This document shows positions 31,644 through 39,977 of a DNA stretch of 64,000 nucleotides, piece by piece. Source of the stretch: Amycolatopsis tolypomycina. Lineage in GTDB: Bacteria; Actinomycetota; Actinomycetes; Mycobacteriales; Pseudonocardiaceae. The stretch covers positions 186,001 through 250,000 of the forward strand of contig NZ_FNSO01000003.1 of NCBI RefSeq assembly GCF_900105945.1. The letters run 5' to 3'. Within the stretch, counting starts at the first letter, position 1; every line of letters begins with the position of its first letter. The notes under the pieces are model-generated. The model saw only the letters and a program-made list of their open reading frames with translations, ran no database searches and had not been told where the DNA came from. The translations under genes and the position numbers were made by a program.

Positions 31644-32561
31644 ATGAACGACGATCGCGTGGCCGCGGTCCGCTCCTTCAACCGGCTCTACACCGCGGTC
31701 ATCGGCGTGCTCGACGAAGGGCCGGCGGACGCCGAGTACTCGCTGCCGGAAGCCCGGGTGCTCTTCGAGCTCGCCCACCAGGACCCGCTCCCCGTCACGG
31801 ACCTGCGGAAACGCCTCGACCTCGACGCCGGTTACGCCAGCAGGCTGCTCGCGCGCCTCGAGTCACGCGGGCTGATCGTGCGTGAACGGTCCGAGGAGGA
31901 CGCCCGCCGCCAGTTCGTGCGGCCGACCGACGCGGGCCGGGACGCCTTCGCGGTGCTGAACCGCCGGTCCGCCGACCGGATCGGCGGACTGCTGCGCCGC
32001 TTCGCCGACGAGGATCAGCAGCGGCTGCTCGCCGCGATGCGCACGATCGGCGACCTGGTCGGCGGCCGCCGTCGCGACCCGGCCCTCGTGCTCCGGCCGC
32101 CACGACCGGGTGACCTCGGTTGGGTGGTGGAACGGCACGGCGCGCTCTACGCCCGCGAGTACGGCTTCGACGCCCGGTTCGAGGCGCTCGTCGCCCGGAT
32201 CGCCGCCGACTTCCTGGCCGCCCACGACGACCCGCGGCAGGCGTTCTGGATCGCCGAGCTCGACGGCGAACGGGTGGGCGGTATCGGCTGCGGCCGCGGG
32301 CCGGACGCGGACACGGCGAAAATCCGGCTGCTGCTGCTCGAGCCGTCGGCGCGGGGGCACGGCGTGGGCAGGCGGCTGGTCACCGAATGCGTCGAGTTCG
32401 CCAGGGCGCACGGCTACCGCGCGATGGAGCTGTCGACGATCTCCATCCTCACCGCGGCGCGCTCGATCTACCGCGCGGCCGGCTTCGAGCTCGTCGCCGA
32501 GCACGACTTCGACGACTGGGGGCCGGAGCTGACCGACGAGACCTGGCGCCTGGAGTTCTAG
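31644..32561 (+). CDS. MarR regulator fused to GNAT acetyltransferase
   Basis: 305 residues. MarR winged-helix domain at about 1-135 (PEARVLFELAHQDPLPVTDLRKRLDLDAGYASRLLARLESRGLIVRERSEEDARRQFVRPTDAG) and a GNAT domain at about 145-305 with the acetyl-CoA loop LLEPSARGHGVGRRLV and the helix YRAAGFELVAEHD. This fusion is a known bacterial family with an unclear substrate. ATG behind GAGGTGGTCA. TTGAC-TTC-GTCAA at 31610-31622 is a plausible self-operator. It ends overlapping the convergent AhpD-like gene by 4 bases. Confidence 0.88.
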   Translation: MNDDRVAAVRSFNRLYTAVIGVLDEGPADAEYSLPEARVLFELAHQDPLPVTDLRKRLDLDAGYASRLLARLESRGLIVRERSEEDARRQFVRPTDAGRDAFAVLNRRSADRIGGLLRRFADEDQQRLLAAMRTIGDLVGGRRRDPALVLRPPRPGDLGWVVERHGALYAREYGFDARFEALVARIAADFLAAHDDPRQAFWIAELDGERVGGIGCGRGPDADTAKIRLLLLEPSARGHGVGRRLVTECVEFARAHGYRAMELSTISILTAARSIYRAAGFELVAEHDFDDWGPELTDETWRLEF

Positions 32562-33133
32562 CGGGGCGTCCGGCCGAGCAGGAAGAACTCCGGGTTGGGG
32601 CGGAGCGCCGTCAGGTGGGCGAGCCGGTTCGACATCGCGAACAGCGCCGTGATCGCGCCGATGTCCCAGATCTCGTCCTCGGTCAGGCCCGCGTCGCGTG
32701 CGGCTTCGAGGTCGCCCTCGCCGAACAGAGCCGAGTCCCGGGCGAGGGCCAGCGCCAGGTCGACGATCGCGCGGCCGCGCTCGTCCAGCTCGACCTGCCA
32801 CGGATTGCTCGACACGCGGTCGGCCAGCTCGGGGTCCTTGGCGCGGATGCGCAGGATCGCGCCGTGGGCGACGACGCAGTAGGTGCAGTGGTTGGCGCCG
32901 GACGTCGCGACGACGACCAGCTCGCGCTCGGCCTTGGTGAGTCCGTCGGCGCGTTCCATCAGGGCGTCGTGGTAGTCGAGGAAGGCGCGAAGCTCGGCGG
33001 GGCGGTGGCCGAGCGCGCGGAAGATGTTCGGCACGAACCCGGACTTCTCCGCGATCGCGCCGATCCGCTCGCGCAGGTCTTCGGGCAGGTCTTCGAGTTC
33101 CGTGACGGGGAACCGGCTCACTGCATCGCTCAT
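32558..33133 (-). CDS. AhpD-like peroxidase-related enzyme (CMD domain)
   Basis: 191 residues of carboxymuconolactone-decarboxylase/AhpD fold. Redox motif CTYCVVAH (CxxC...H) at about 86-93, preceded by TKAERELVVVATSGANH, and an uncharacterised C-terminal half (IWDIGAITALFAMSNRLAHLTALRPNPEFFLLGR) typical of peroxidase-related enzymes. Probable cytoplasmic thiol-dependent peroxidase or reductase. ATG at 33133 chosen over an upstream ATG because of MSDAVSRF start and shorter overlap with the divergent gene. Confidence 0.85.
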   Translation of the reverse strand: MSDAVSRFPVTELEDLPEDLRERIGAIAEKSGFVPNIFRALGHRPAELRAFLDYHDALMERADGLTKAERELVVVATSGANHCTYCVVAHGAILRIRAKDPELADRVSSNPWQVELDERGRAIVDLALALARDSALFGEGDLEAARDAGLTEDEIWDIGAITALFAMSNRLAHLTALRPNPEFFLLGRTPR

Positions 33134-33165
33134 GGGCTTCACGCTAGACGTGGTTGGCTGGTCCC

Positions 33166-33747
33166 GTGACGGACTACGTCGACGGGTACTGCGAACGCGT
33201 CGCGCCCGGGCTCTGGGGTGAGCCGTTCAACGATCTCGGCAATCTCGCCTTCCTCGTTGCCGCGGTGCTCGTGTGGCGGCTGGCCAACGGGGACCGGACC
33301 GGGCGGGTGCTCGCCGGGCTGATCGGGCTCGTCTTCGTCGCGAGCACCGTTTTCCACCTGCTTGCGACGCGGTGGGCGGCCGTCGCGGATTCGGTGGCGA
33401 TCCTCGGGTTCATGGTGGTGTGCGCCGTGGTGTTCGCGCGCGGGCGCTGGAAGTGGGTTGCCGCGCCGGCTTTTCTCGCGCTCACCGCCGGCGCCGCGTT
33501 GCTGGGTGGCGGGCTCTACTTCGGCACCCTCATCACCCTGGGGGTCTTCGCCGCCGTGGCGGCCGCAAAGCGCGACGGCTCCTGGACGCACTTCGCCGTG
33601 GCGGGCGCCATTTTCGCGCTCTCGCTGAGCCTGCGTGCGCTCGACCGGGACGTGTGTGACTACGTCCCGGTCGGCACGCACTTCCTCTGGCACCTGCTCA
33701 CCGGACTGGTGCTCTACCTCGTTTCCCGTGCCCTGCTACGTCCTTAG
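33166..33747 (+). CDS. ceramidase-like (CREST superfamily) membrane protein
   Basis: 193 residues, six or seven transmembrane segments. Diagnostic strings of the alkaline-ceramidase/CREST family: YCER.xPGLWGEPFNDLGNLAF at the N-terminus, STVFHLLATRWAAVADS in the middle (His and Asp ligands), and VGTHFLWHLLTG near the C-terminus with two more His. These residues hold zinc in eukaryotic relatives. Bacterial members are membrane hydrolases of unknown lipid substrate. GTG start, no strong ribosome site. Convergent with mctP, overlapping by 4 bases. Confidence 0.8.
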   Translation: MTDYVDGYCERVAPGLWGEPFNDLGNLAFLVAAVLVWRLANGDRTGRVLAGLIGLVFVASTVFHLLATRWAAVADSVAILGFMVVCAVVFARGRWKWVAAPAFLALTAGAALLGGGLYFGTLITLGVFAAVAAAKRDGSWTHFAVAGAIFALSLSLRALDRDVCDYVPVGTHFLWHLLTGLVLYLVSRALLRP

Positions 33748-35387
33748 TGGACGCCGATCGGGCGCAGGTTCTTGTCGTGCTCGTCGGCGTGGTAGTCCTC
33801 GGGCTCGGTGTCGTCGGTGCCGTTGAACACCTTCAGCTGCCGGGCGATCACCGTGACGATGGCCGCGATCACCAGGTTGCCGATCAGGGCCACGAAACCG
33901 ACGTAGATCTGGACCTGCGAACCGGCGAACGGGTGCCAGCCGAACAGGGACAGGTTGCCCAGCGGGAGTGCCGAGCCACCGAAGTGGAGCTTGCCGTTGG
34001 CCGGGTTGGGGATGCCGTACAGCATGATCATGCCCCAGCCGATGCCGACGACCCAGCCCGCGATCAGGCCCCAGCGGTGGAACCAGCGCGTGTACAGCGC
34101 CAGCGCCACGGCCGGCAGCGTCTGCAGGATCAGCACGCCGCCGATGAGCTGGAGGTCGATCGAGAACTGCGGGTCGATCAGGATGATCACCGCGACCGCA
34201 CCGAGCTTCACGACCAGCGAGGCGAGCTTCGCCTGCTTCGCCTCTTCCTGCGGTGTCGCGTTCTTGCGGATGTACTCCTTGTAAATGTTCCTGGTCCACA
34301 GGTTGGCCGCGGCGATCGACATGATCGCGGCCGGCACCAGGGCGCCGATGCCGATCGCGGCGAACGCGATGCCCGCGAACCAGGACGCGAACGTGCTGTC
34401 GAACAGCACCGGGACGATCGTGTTGCCGTCCGGCTTGCCGGTCGCCGCGTTCGTCAGCGGCTTGACGCCCGCCGTGATCGCGACGTAGCCGAGCAGGGCC
34501 AGCAGGCCGAGCACCAGGGAGTACGCCGGCAGGGCGACCATGTTCCGCTTGATGACGCTGCGGCCGCGCGAGGCCAGCACGCTGGTCAGCGAGTGCGGGT
34601 ACAGGAACAGCGCGAGCGCCGAACCCAGGGCCAGCGTGGCGTACTGCAGCTGGTTGTTGGCGTTCAGCAGGACACCGTCGGCCTTCGACGGCGTCTTGTC
34701 GAACTTCGCCACCGCGGTGTCGAAGATGTGCGACCAGCCGCCCAGCTTCGAGGGCAGGTAGATGATCGCGACCAGGATGACCAGGTAGATCAGGATGTCC
34801 TTGACGAACGCGATCAGCGCGGGCGCCCGCAGACCGGACTGGTAGGTGTAGAAGGCCAGGATGACGAAGGCGACCAGCAGCGGCAGGTGCCCGACGATGC
34901 CCGAGCCGTTGATGCCCATCGTCCGCAGCACGGCTTCGAGGCCGACCAGCTGCAGCGCGATGTACGGCATGGTCGCGACGATGCCGGTGATCGCGACCAG
35001 CAGCGCGAGGATCGGCGAGCCGAAGCGGCCGCGCACGAAGTCGGCCGGGGTGACGTAGCCGCGCACCCGCGAAACCGACCACATCCGCAGCGCCGGGAGC
35101 AGCACGATCGGGTAGACCACGATCGTGTAGGGGAGCGCGTAGAGGCCGAGCGCGCCGGCGCTGAACACCAGCGCGGGCACCGCCACGAACGTGTAAGCCG
35201 TGTAGAGGTCGCCGCCGAGCAGGAACCAGGTGATCCACGAGCCGAACTTGCGGCCGCCGAGGCCCCACTCGTCCAGGTGGTCGAGCGTGCTGCCGCGCTG
35301 CCAGCGCGACGCCATGAAGCCGAGCACGGTGACCAGGGCGAACAGGAGCGTGAAGATGATCAGCTCGGGCCACTGCAGGTTGCTCAT
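33744..35387 (-). CDS. mctP: sodium:solute symporter, MctP-type monocarboxylate transporter
   Basis: 547 residues with 13 predicted transmembrane helices of the LeuT fold. DEWGLGGRKFGSWITWFLLGGDLYTAYTFVAVPAL and RVRGYVTPADFVRGRFGSP are typical of the SSS monocarboxylate subgroup that takes up lactate, pyruvate or acetate. Upstream gene is DUF3311 with a 4-base overlap, the standard accessory partner of MctP. The C-terminus is a short acidic cytoplasmic tail ending with DEHDKNLRPIGVH. Confidence 0.88.
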   Translation of the reverse strand: MSNLQWPELIIFTLLFALVTVLGFMASRWQRGSTLDHLDEWGLGGRKFGSWITWFLLGGDLYTAYTFVAVPALVFSAGALGLYALPYTIVVYPIVLLPALRMWSVSRVRGYVTPADFVRGRFGSPILALLVAITGIVATMPYIALQLVGLEAVLRTMGINGSGIVGHLPLLVAFVILAFYTYQSGLRAPALIAFVKDILIYLVILVAIIYLPSKLGGWSHIFDTAVAKFDKTPSKADGVLLNANNQLQYATLALGSALALFLYPHSLTSVLASRGRSVIKRNMVALPAYSLVLGLLALLGYVAITAGVKPLTNAATGKPDGNTIVPVLFDSTFASWFAGIAFAAIGIGALVPAAIMSIAAANLWTRNIYKEYIRKNATPQEEAKQAKLASLVVKLGAVAVIILIDPQFSIDLQLIGGVLILQTLPAVALALYTRWFHRWGLIAGWVVGIGWGMIMLYGIPNPANGKLHFGGSALPLGNLSLFGWHPFAGSQVQIYVGFVALIGNLVIAAIVTVIARQLKVFNGTDDTEPEDYHADEHDKNLRPIGVH

Positions 35388-35662
35388 CGAGCGTCCCCCT
35401 CGTCCAGGTCCTCGACGCTCAGCTTGTCCGGCGCGTCAACGGTCGGCTTGTCCCGCGTCATCAGGTAGACGATCCAGGTGCTCAGCACCCCGACGCCGAC
35501 CATGAGGAACTGGAACCAGTAGAAGAACGGCATCCCGAACAACCGTGGACCGTCCATGTTGAACAATGGCGTGACCAGGACCAGCAGCGGAACGATCAGG
35601 AGCAGGTTCCACGGGCTGAACTGAAACCCGCGCACCTTTCCGTCGTGCTTCGCAGTCGACAT
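35384..35662 (-). CDS. DUF3311 small membrane subunit of the MctP transporter
   Basis: 92 residues with two transmembrane helices (SPWNLLLIVPLLVLVTPLFNM; PFFYWFQFLMVGVGVLSTWIVYLMTRD). DUF3311 proteins are always encoded in front of MctP-type symporters. ATG behind GAGGTCCG. Its stop overlaps mctP by 4 bases. Confidence 0.88.
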   Translation of the reverse strand: MSTAKHDGKVRGFQFSPWNLLLIVPLLVLVTPLFNMDGPRLFGMPFFYWFQFLMVGVGVLSTWIVYLMTRDKPTVDAPDKLSVEDLDEGDAR

Positions 35663-35779
35663 CGGACCTCACCTAACACTCCCGTAACCGACTGCCTGAC
35701 CTTAAGACCTCAGTGACAGCGAGTCACGCTTGTCCGGTATCGATTTGATCGCCCCGCGGACAGCTCTCCGACGAACGTG

Positions 35780-35850
35780 GGTTGCCCCACCCGTACGGGC
35801 CCTATATCAATAGCCCGACTCCGCACGCGCAAAACCCAAAAGGGGCAACC
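35780..35850 (+). promoter_or_regulatory. complementary arms that could hide the ribosome site of the S33 peptidase gene
   Basis: GGTTGCCCC (35780-35788) is exactly complementary to GGGGCAACC (35842-35850), which contains the AGGGG ribosome site of the gene starting at 35853. A promoter-like TATATCAAT lies between them (35803-35811). If transcription starts upstream of 35780, the leader could block translation; if at TATATC, the arms may be an operator instead. Confidence 0.3.
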
Positions 35851-35852
35851 GT

Positions 35853-37472
35853 ATGACACGACTCCGCTACGCGGTGGTGATCCCGGCCATTGCCGGCACC
35901 CTGCTGGCCGGGTTCACGCCTGCGTTCGCAGGCCAGGAGGTCGCGGCCGGTAAGCAGCCGCTGAACTCCACGAACATCCCGGCGCAGTACGCGAACCAGA
36001 AGCTCGACTGGCACAAGTGCGCTGTCCCCTCCGAGCTGCCGACGGCCCCGCCCGCGGGCGCCGAGGACATGGAGTGCGCGACCTACAAGACCCCGCGCAA
36101 CTGGTACCAGGCCGGCGCCCAGATCGACCTGACCATCGCGGTCAGCCGGCTGAAGGCCAAGTCGGACGCCACCGCCAGCGTCGTCACCAACCCCGGTGGC
36201 CCGGGCGCGCCCGGCCGCAACTTCCCGGCCCGCCTGCGCAACCAGACCAAGCTGCGCGAGCACCAGGAGATCGTCGGCTTCGACCCGCGCGGCACCGGCA
36301 AGAGCACCAACATCACCTGCGGCGGCGCGATCGGGACCGGCTCGGACCTGGACCCGCGTGACCGCGACCGCGGCAACCTCAACCTGATCCTGCAGGCGAC
36401 GAAGTACGCGGCGCTGTCCTGCCAGCAGAAGTCCGGCGAGCTGGGCCCGCTGATCAACACCGACCAGACGGTCAAGGACATCGACCTGCTGCGCGTGCTG
36501 CTCGGCCGCGACAAGATCAACTGGGTCGGCTACTCGGCGGGCACCTGGATGGGCGCGCACTACGCGCAGGCCTACCCGACGCGCACCGGCAAGTTCGTCC
36601 TCGACTCGGCCACCGAGTTCACCACGACCTGGCAGAAGTCGTTCGACTGGCAGCCGCTCGGCTTCGAGCGCCGCTGGCGCTCGGACTTCCTCCCGTGGAT
36701 GGCGAAGTACGACAAGCTCTACCACTTCGGCACCACCGGCGAGGCGGCCCGCCAGACCTACGAACAGGTCCGCTACGCCCTGACCCAGGGCGCGGTCACC
36801 CTGCCCGACGGTTCGACCGTCTCGGCCAACGGCCTCGACTCGTTCATCGCGTCGCAGATCTACTCGAAGCGCGCCTTCCCCGGCCTGGCCGACTACCTGG
36901 TCAGCGTCCGCACGCTGACCCAGGGCACCGCTTCGGCGGCGGCCAAGTCCTCGGCCGCGCAGAAGGTCAAGGCCGGCGACAAGAGCACCGTCACCTACGG
37001 CCCGCAGCCGCTGATGGTGCCGGCCGACGGCGACTCCTACGACGCCAGCTTCTGGACCATCCCGTGCAACGAGGGTCCGTGGACCGGCTCGCCCAACAGC
37101 GCCATCAAGGACTCGCAGAAGCTGATCGACAAGCAGCTGCCGCTCCTGGGTGCCGGCTGGTTCATCCAGCCGTGCCTGTTCTGGAAGAAGCCGCCGTCCT
37201 CGCTGCCCGTGCTGGACGGCAAGGGTGTCCCGCCGGTGCTGATCGTCGAGTCGGAGCACGACCCGGCGACGCCGCTCGAGGGCGCGAAGCGTGCGCACAA
37301 GGCGTTCGCGGGTTCGCGGATGCTGACGATCACCGGCGAGGGTGACCACGGCATCTACGCCGGCGGCAACGCGGGTGTGGACAAGGTCGTGGAGGCCTAC
37401 CTGGTCGACGGCGTCGTGCCGAACGACCAGAACCTGCCCGGCATGCCACTTCCGGTGCCCGCGGGCGCCTGA
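35853..37472 (+). CDS. secreted alpha/beta-hydrolase, S33 tripeptidyl aminopeptidase-like
   Basis: 539 residues. Signal peptide residues 1-26 (MTRLRYAVVIPAIAGTLLAGF, cleavage near AFAG). Mature enzyme has VTNPGGPGAPG and EIVGFDPRGTGKS typical of Streptomyces Tap/SlpD-E proteins, catalytic Ser228 in GYSAG, Asp470 in EHDPATP and His499 in GEGDHG. Six Cys suggest disulfides. It removes tripeptides or di-/oligopeptides outside the cell. ATG behind AAGGGG. Followed by a strong rho-independent terminator. Confidence 0.92.
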   Translation: MTRLRYAVVIPAIAGTLLAGFTPAFAGQEVAAGKQPLNSTNIPAQYANQKLDWHKCAVPSELPTAPPAGAEDMECATYKTPRNWYQAGAQIDLTIAVSRLKAKSDATASVVTNPGGPGAPGRNFPARLRNQTKLREHQEIVGFDPRGTGKSTNITCGGAIGTGSDLDPRDRDRGNLNLILQATKYAALSCQQKSGELGPLINTDQTVKDIDLLRVLLGRDKINWVGYSAGTWMGAHYAQAYPTRTGKFVLDSATEFTTTWQKSFDWQPLGFERRWRSDFLPWMAKYDKLYHFGTTGEAARQTYEQVRYALTQGAVTLPDGSTVSANGLDSFIASQIYSKRAFPGLADYLVSVRTLTQGTASAAAKSSAAQKVKAGDKSTVTYGPQPLMVPADGDSYDASFWTIPCNEGPWTGSPNSAIKDSQKLIDKQLPLLGAGWFIQPCLFWKKPPSSLPVLDGKGVPPVLIVESEHDPATPLEGAKRAHKAFAGSRMLTITGEGDHGIYAGGNAGVDKVVEAYLVDGVVPNDQNLPGMPLPVPAGA

Positions 37473-37490
37473 AGGCACTAGATGTGGTGG

Positions 37491-37524
37491 GGCCCCGCCG
37501 AACTCCGGTTCGGCGGGGCCTTTT
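37491..37524 (+). terminator. rho-independent terminator of the S33 peptidase gene
   Basis: 13-bp perfect stem GGCCCCGCCGAAC with a 4-nt loop, followed by TTTT, 18 bases after the stop codon. Confidence 0.88.
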
Positions 37525-37575
37525 CCACACCTGTGCACAGAGTTGTCCACAGGCGGTGGACAACTCCAGTGGTAT

Positions 37576-37621
37576 TCCATCCATGCCCCCGCCACCGCCC
37601 TCAACGGAGGCGCTTCGCGCC
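37576..37621. repeat. 46-bp dispersed repeat, copy 1
   Basis: Begins TCCATCCATGCCCCC and ends GGAGGCGCTTCGCGCC. 44 of 46 bases match a second copy at 59912-59957. It contains ATG followed by CCC/CCG/CCA codons and lies 23 bases upstream of the XRE gene. Confidence 0.8.
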
Positions 37622-37644
37622 GCGGTGGTATTAAAATCACGCCC

Positions 37645-37917
37645 ATGGTGCGCGTACCGCTTACGGATGAAGAGCGCGAACGGGGCGAACGGCTCGGCCA
37701 GGCGCTGCGCGAGGCCCGCGCCGACCGGAGCATGGTCGACGTCGCCGCGGAGGCCGGGATCTCGGTCGAGACGCTCCGGAAGATCGAAACCGGCCGTATC
37801 CCGACGCCGGCGTTCTTCACGGTCACGGCCATCGCCGACGCCGTCGGCCTGCCGCTGGAGGAACTGCGCGCGGCCGTCGCGCCCGCCGCGTCGCCACCGC
37901 TTTCCCAGGCCAGTTGA
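37645..37917 (+). CDS. XRE family helix-turn-helix regulator
   Basis: 90 residues. HTH at about 17-65 (LGQALREARADRSMVDVAAEAGISVETLRKIETGRIPTPAFFTVTAIADAVGLPLEEL). The ATG lies 9 bases after TATTAAAAT, so it may be a leaderless transcript. Small XRE proteins of this type usually bind DNA as dimers; target unknown. No ribosome site is seen. Confidence 0.8.
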   Translation: MVRVPLTDEERERGERLGQALREARADRSMVDVAAEAGISVETLRKIETGRIPTPAFFTVTAIADAVGLPLEELRAAVAPAASPPLSQAS

Positions 37918-38080
37918 CCGCCCCGGGCCTGCGCTGGCACCTCACCGCTGACCCGGCTCGAGAAGCTGCGGACCCACGAGGACCGGCCCGGAGTCACCCA
38001 GGCCGAGAGCGGCAAGGTGCGCGGTGGAGGCGGTGAAGGGTCCTTCCTCGCGGCCACCGGACGACTTCGATCCAGGCCAG

Positions 38081-38659
38081 TCAGACCGGGCGCAGCTGCT
38101 TGAGGATGTACTCGCGGTCGTTGAGGAACGCGCAGCCCGGGACAGGCAGGTCGTAGCTGTTGAGCAGCTTCTCGAAGTCCGAGAACTCGTCGGCGGAAAA
38201 GCCGAAGCCGACGCGGTAGGCGTGCGCGGCCAACACGTCGGCCAGCTCCTCCCACTCGCCGGCCCACAGCAGGGTGCGGTAGTGCGTGTAGTCCTCCGGC
38301 GAAAGCCGGTTGCCGATCGTCGTCAGGACGCTGTCGGCGAAGAAGCTGATGCGGTTGCCCTTGAGGTCGGCGACCGTCGGGTTCGCCGGGTCGCGTGCCG
38401 TGTCGGGGTTGCGGATCACGCCCGGGCCGGCCACCGGGTACGCGGTGTGGACGTGCCCGTTGTCCTCGACCAGCACGATCAGGTGCACGTTGAACCGTTC
38501 GCCGGCGCAGCGCCAGCGGCCGTTGCGCTGCTGCCGGCGGGCCTCGCTGGGGTCGTTCGCGACGTCCTTGACCACGGAGATGATCTGCTCGTCGGTCCAC
38601 CCGGCCGGGAACTCGCTGGTCGCCCTGCGCCCGACGCCCGGTGCGTGCCCGCCGCCCAC
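38081..38659 (-). CDS. EndoU-type RNase domain with C-terminal extra domain
   Basis: 192 residues. The N-terminal 90 residues match bacterial EndoU nucleases: GGGH (His5), SEFPAGWTDEQIISVVKDVANDP, RRQQRNGRWRCAGE, VHLIVLVEDNGHVHTAYPV. EndoU domains are usually the toxic tip of polymorphic or contact-dependent toxins. Here the frame starts directly at GGGH (GTG, AAGGGAG upstream), lacking the N-terminal carrier. The last 95 residues (DLKGNRISFFADSVLTTIG... EEFSDFEKLL type) form a separate helical domain that I do not recognise. Could be a stand-alone RNase, or a toxin fused to an immunity-like domain. Confidence 0.7.
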   Translation of the reverse strand: MGGGHAPGVGRRATSEFPAGWTDEQIISVVKDVANDPSEARRQQRNGRWRCAGERFNVHLIVLVEDNGHVHTAYPVAGPGVIRNPDTARDPANPTVADLKGNRISFFADSVLTTIGNRLSPEDYTHYRTLLWAGEWEELADVLAAHAYRVGFGFSADEFSDFEKLLNSYDLPVPGCAFLNDREYILKQLRPV

Positions 38660-38690
38660 TCGCTGCTCCCTTCGTCGCAACGAGCGTAGG

Positions 38691-39977
38691 TCAAACGGCG
38701 GCAGCGAGCACCACGATGCCGACCAGCTGCAGATCGAGCCCGCGGAACAGCTGGCGGGTGAGGTTGGCGGGCATCGGGCCCATCGGGGTGTCGACGAACC
38801 CGGGATTCGCGTAGTCAACGGCGGTCCGGGTGACCGTGCGCAGGATCGACAGGACCGACAGCGGCACGGCGAGCCAGGCCGTCGCGGCGAACGACGTCCC
38901 ACCCGCGAGGGTGACCGCCACGAGCACTGTCCACCAAAGCAGACCCACGCCGCCGAGCACCAGGCCGTGGGCCAGCACCAGTTCGCGGTCCGTCGAGCCC
39001 AGCCACCGGCGCCGCCCCGGGTTGCGCCAGAGCTCGCCGAGGCCGCCGCCGAACGGCAGCAGCGCCACGTACCCGCCGACGCCGATCAGGACCGCGCCCG
39101 GCACCGTCGGCACCGCGATGTGCGCGACGACGACCGCGAGGCCGACCAGCAGCGCCGCGCCCGCGTACCGCACCCGGCCGAGCGTGCCCGCCCAGGCCAG
39201 CCGCAACGACGTCGGGCGGCGCAGCGAAAGCCCGCCGGTGGGCGCGGACGGCGGCAGCAGCATCATCGGGTCGAGGAAGGTGACGGCGACCGAGCGCAGC
39301 ACCCGGCCGTCCCACCCGGCGAGCAGCGCCGCCCGGCCCGCCCGCGACACCGGCTCGCCGCCGAAGGCCAGCGGCAGCGCCGCCACCAGTACCCCGGCCG
39401 CGACGAGCTGGACGGTCGCCGGGCCGAGGCCGAGCGCCGCGATGCCCAGGCCGACGACCGCGAGCACCAGCGGGCCGAGCGCGTCGAGGCGTACCGACAT
39501 CCGCCGCGCCGTCGCGAAGGCCGCCACCCCGGTCGCGGCGACCACCGCGACCGCCGCCCGCCACTGCTCCAGCCCGGCGCCGCCGACGGCGAGCAGCAAC
39601 GCGGCCAGGTAGCCCGTCACCGCGACCACGCCGGTCCACGCGCCGAGCAGCCGCAGCGTGACGACCCGGCCGCGGTCCACCGGGGCGAAGTCGAGCCAGG
39701 TCAGCTCGGCCGGTTCGACCCACGCGAAGCCCCGCCGGAGCAGGCCGCGCCAGCCCACCGCGCAGCAGAGCGTCAGCAGCCCGAGCACGGCCGGGAAGTC
39801 CACAATGGACGAGCCGTAGAGCGCGGGCCGCCAGCCGTCGACGTGGAAGAACGCGGTGAACAGGAACCCGAAGCCGAACAGGAAGACGAAGGTGGCGGTG
39901 TCGCCGCTGAAGATCCCGCCGAACCGCTTGCGCCCGGGGATCCGCATCCGCCGCGGGGTCGGCGTCACCACAGTCAC
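38691..39977 (-). CDS. ABC transporter permease
   Basis: About 428 residues, roughly 12 hydrophobic segments, no soluble domain. Gly/Ala/Val-rich helices with arginine-rich loops (TARRMSVRLD; GRVRYAGAALLVGLAVVVAH) are like large actinomycete ABC-2-type permeases. GTG at 39977 overlaps the ATPase stop by 4 bases (GTGA). Partner of the ATPase just upstream. Confidence 0.75.
   Translation of the reverse strand: MTVVTPTPRRMRIPGRKRFGGIFSGDTATFVFLFGFGFLFTAFFHVDGWRPALYGSSIVDFPAVLGLLTLCCAVGWRGLLRRGFAWVEPAELTWLDFAPVDRGRVVTLRLLGAWTGVVAVTGYLAALLLAVGGAGLEQWRAAVAVVAATGVAAFATARRMSVRLDALGPLVLAVVGLGIAALGLGPATVQLVAAGVLVAALPLAFGGEPVSRAGRAALLAGWDGRVLRSVAVTFLDPMMLLPPSAPTGGLSLRRPTSLRLAWAGTLGRVRYAGAALLVGLAVVVAHIAVPTVPGAVLIGVGGYVALLPFGGGLGELWRNPGRRRWLGSTDRELVLAHGLVLGGVGLLWWTVLVAVTLAGGTSFAATAWLAVPLSVLSILRTVTRTAVDYANPGFVDTPMGPMPANLTRQLFRGLDLQLVGIVVLAAAV

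Noticed and set aside
33747..35468. Plus-strand open frame opposite mctP
   Set aside because: Antisense shadow of the symporter; no domain, extremely Arg/Asp/Gln-rich translation.
35802..38600. Long minus-strand open frame opposite the S33 peptidase
   Set aside because: Antisense shadow of a gene with clear signal peptide and catalytic triad; no domain in the antisense product.
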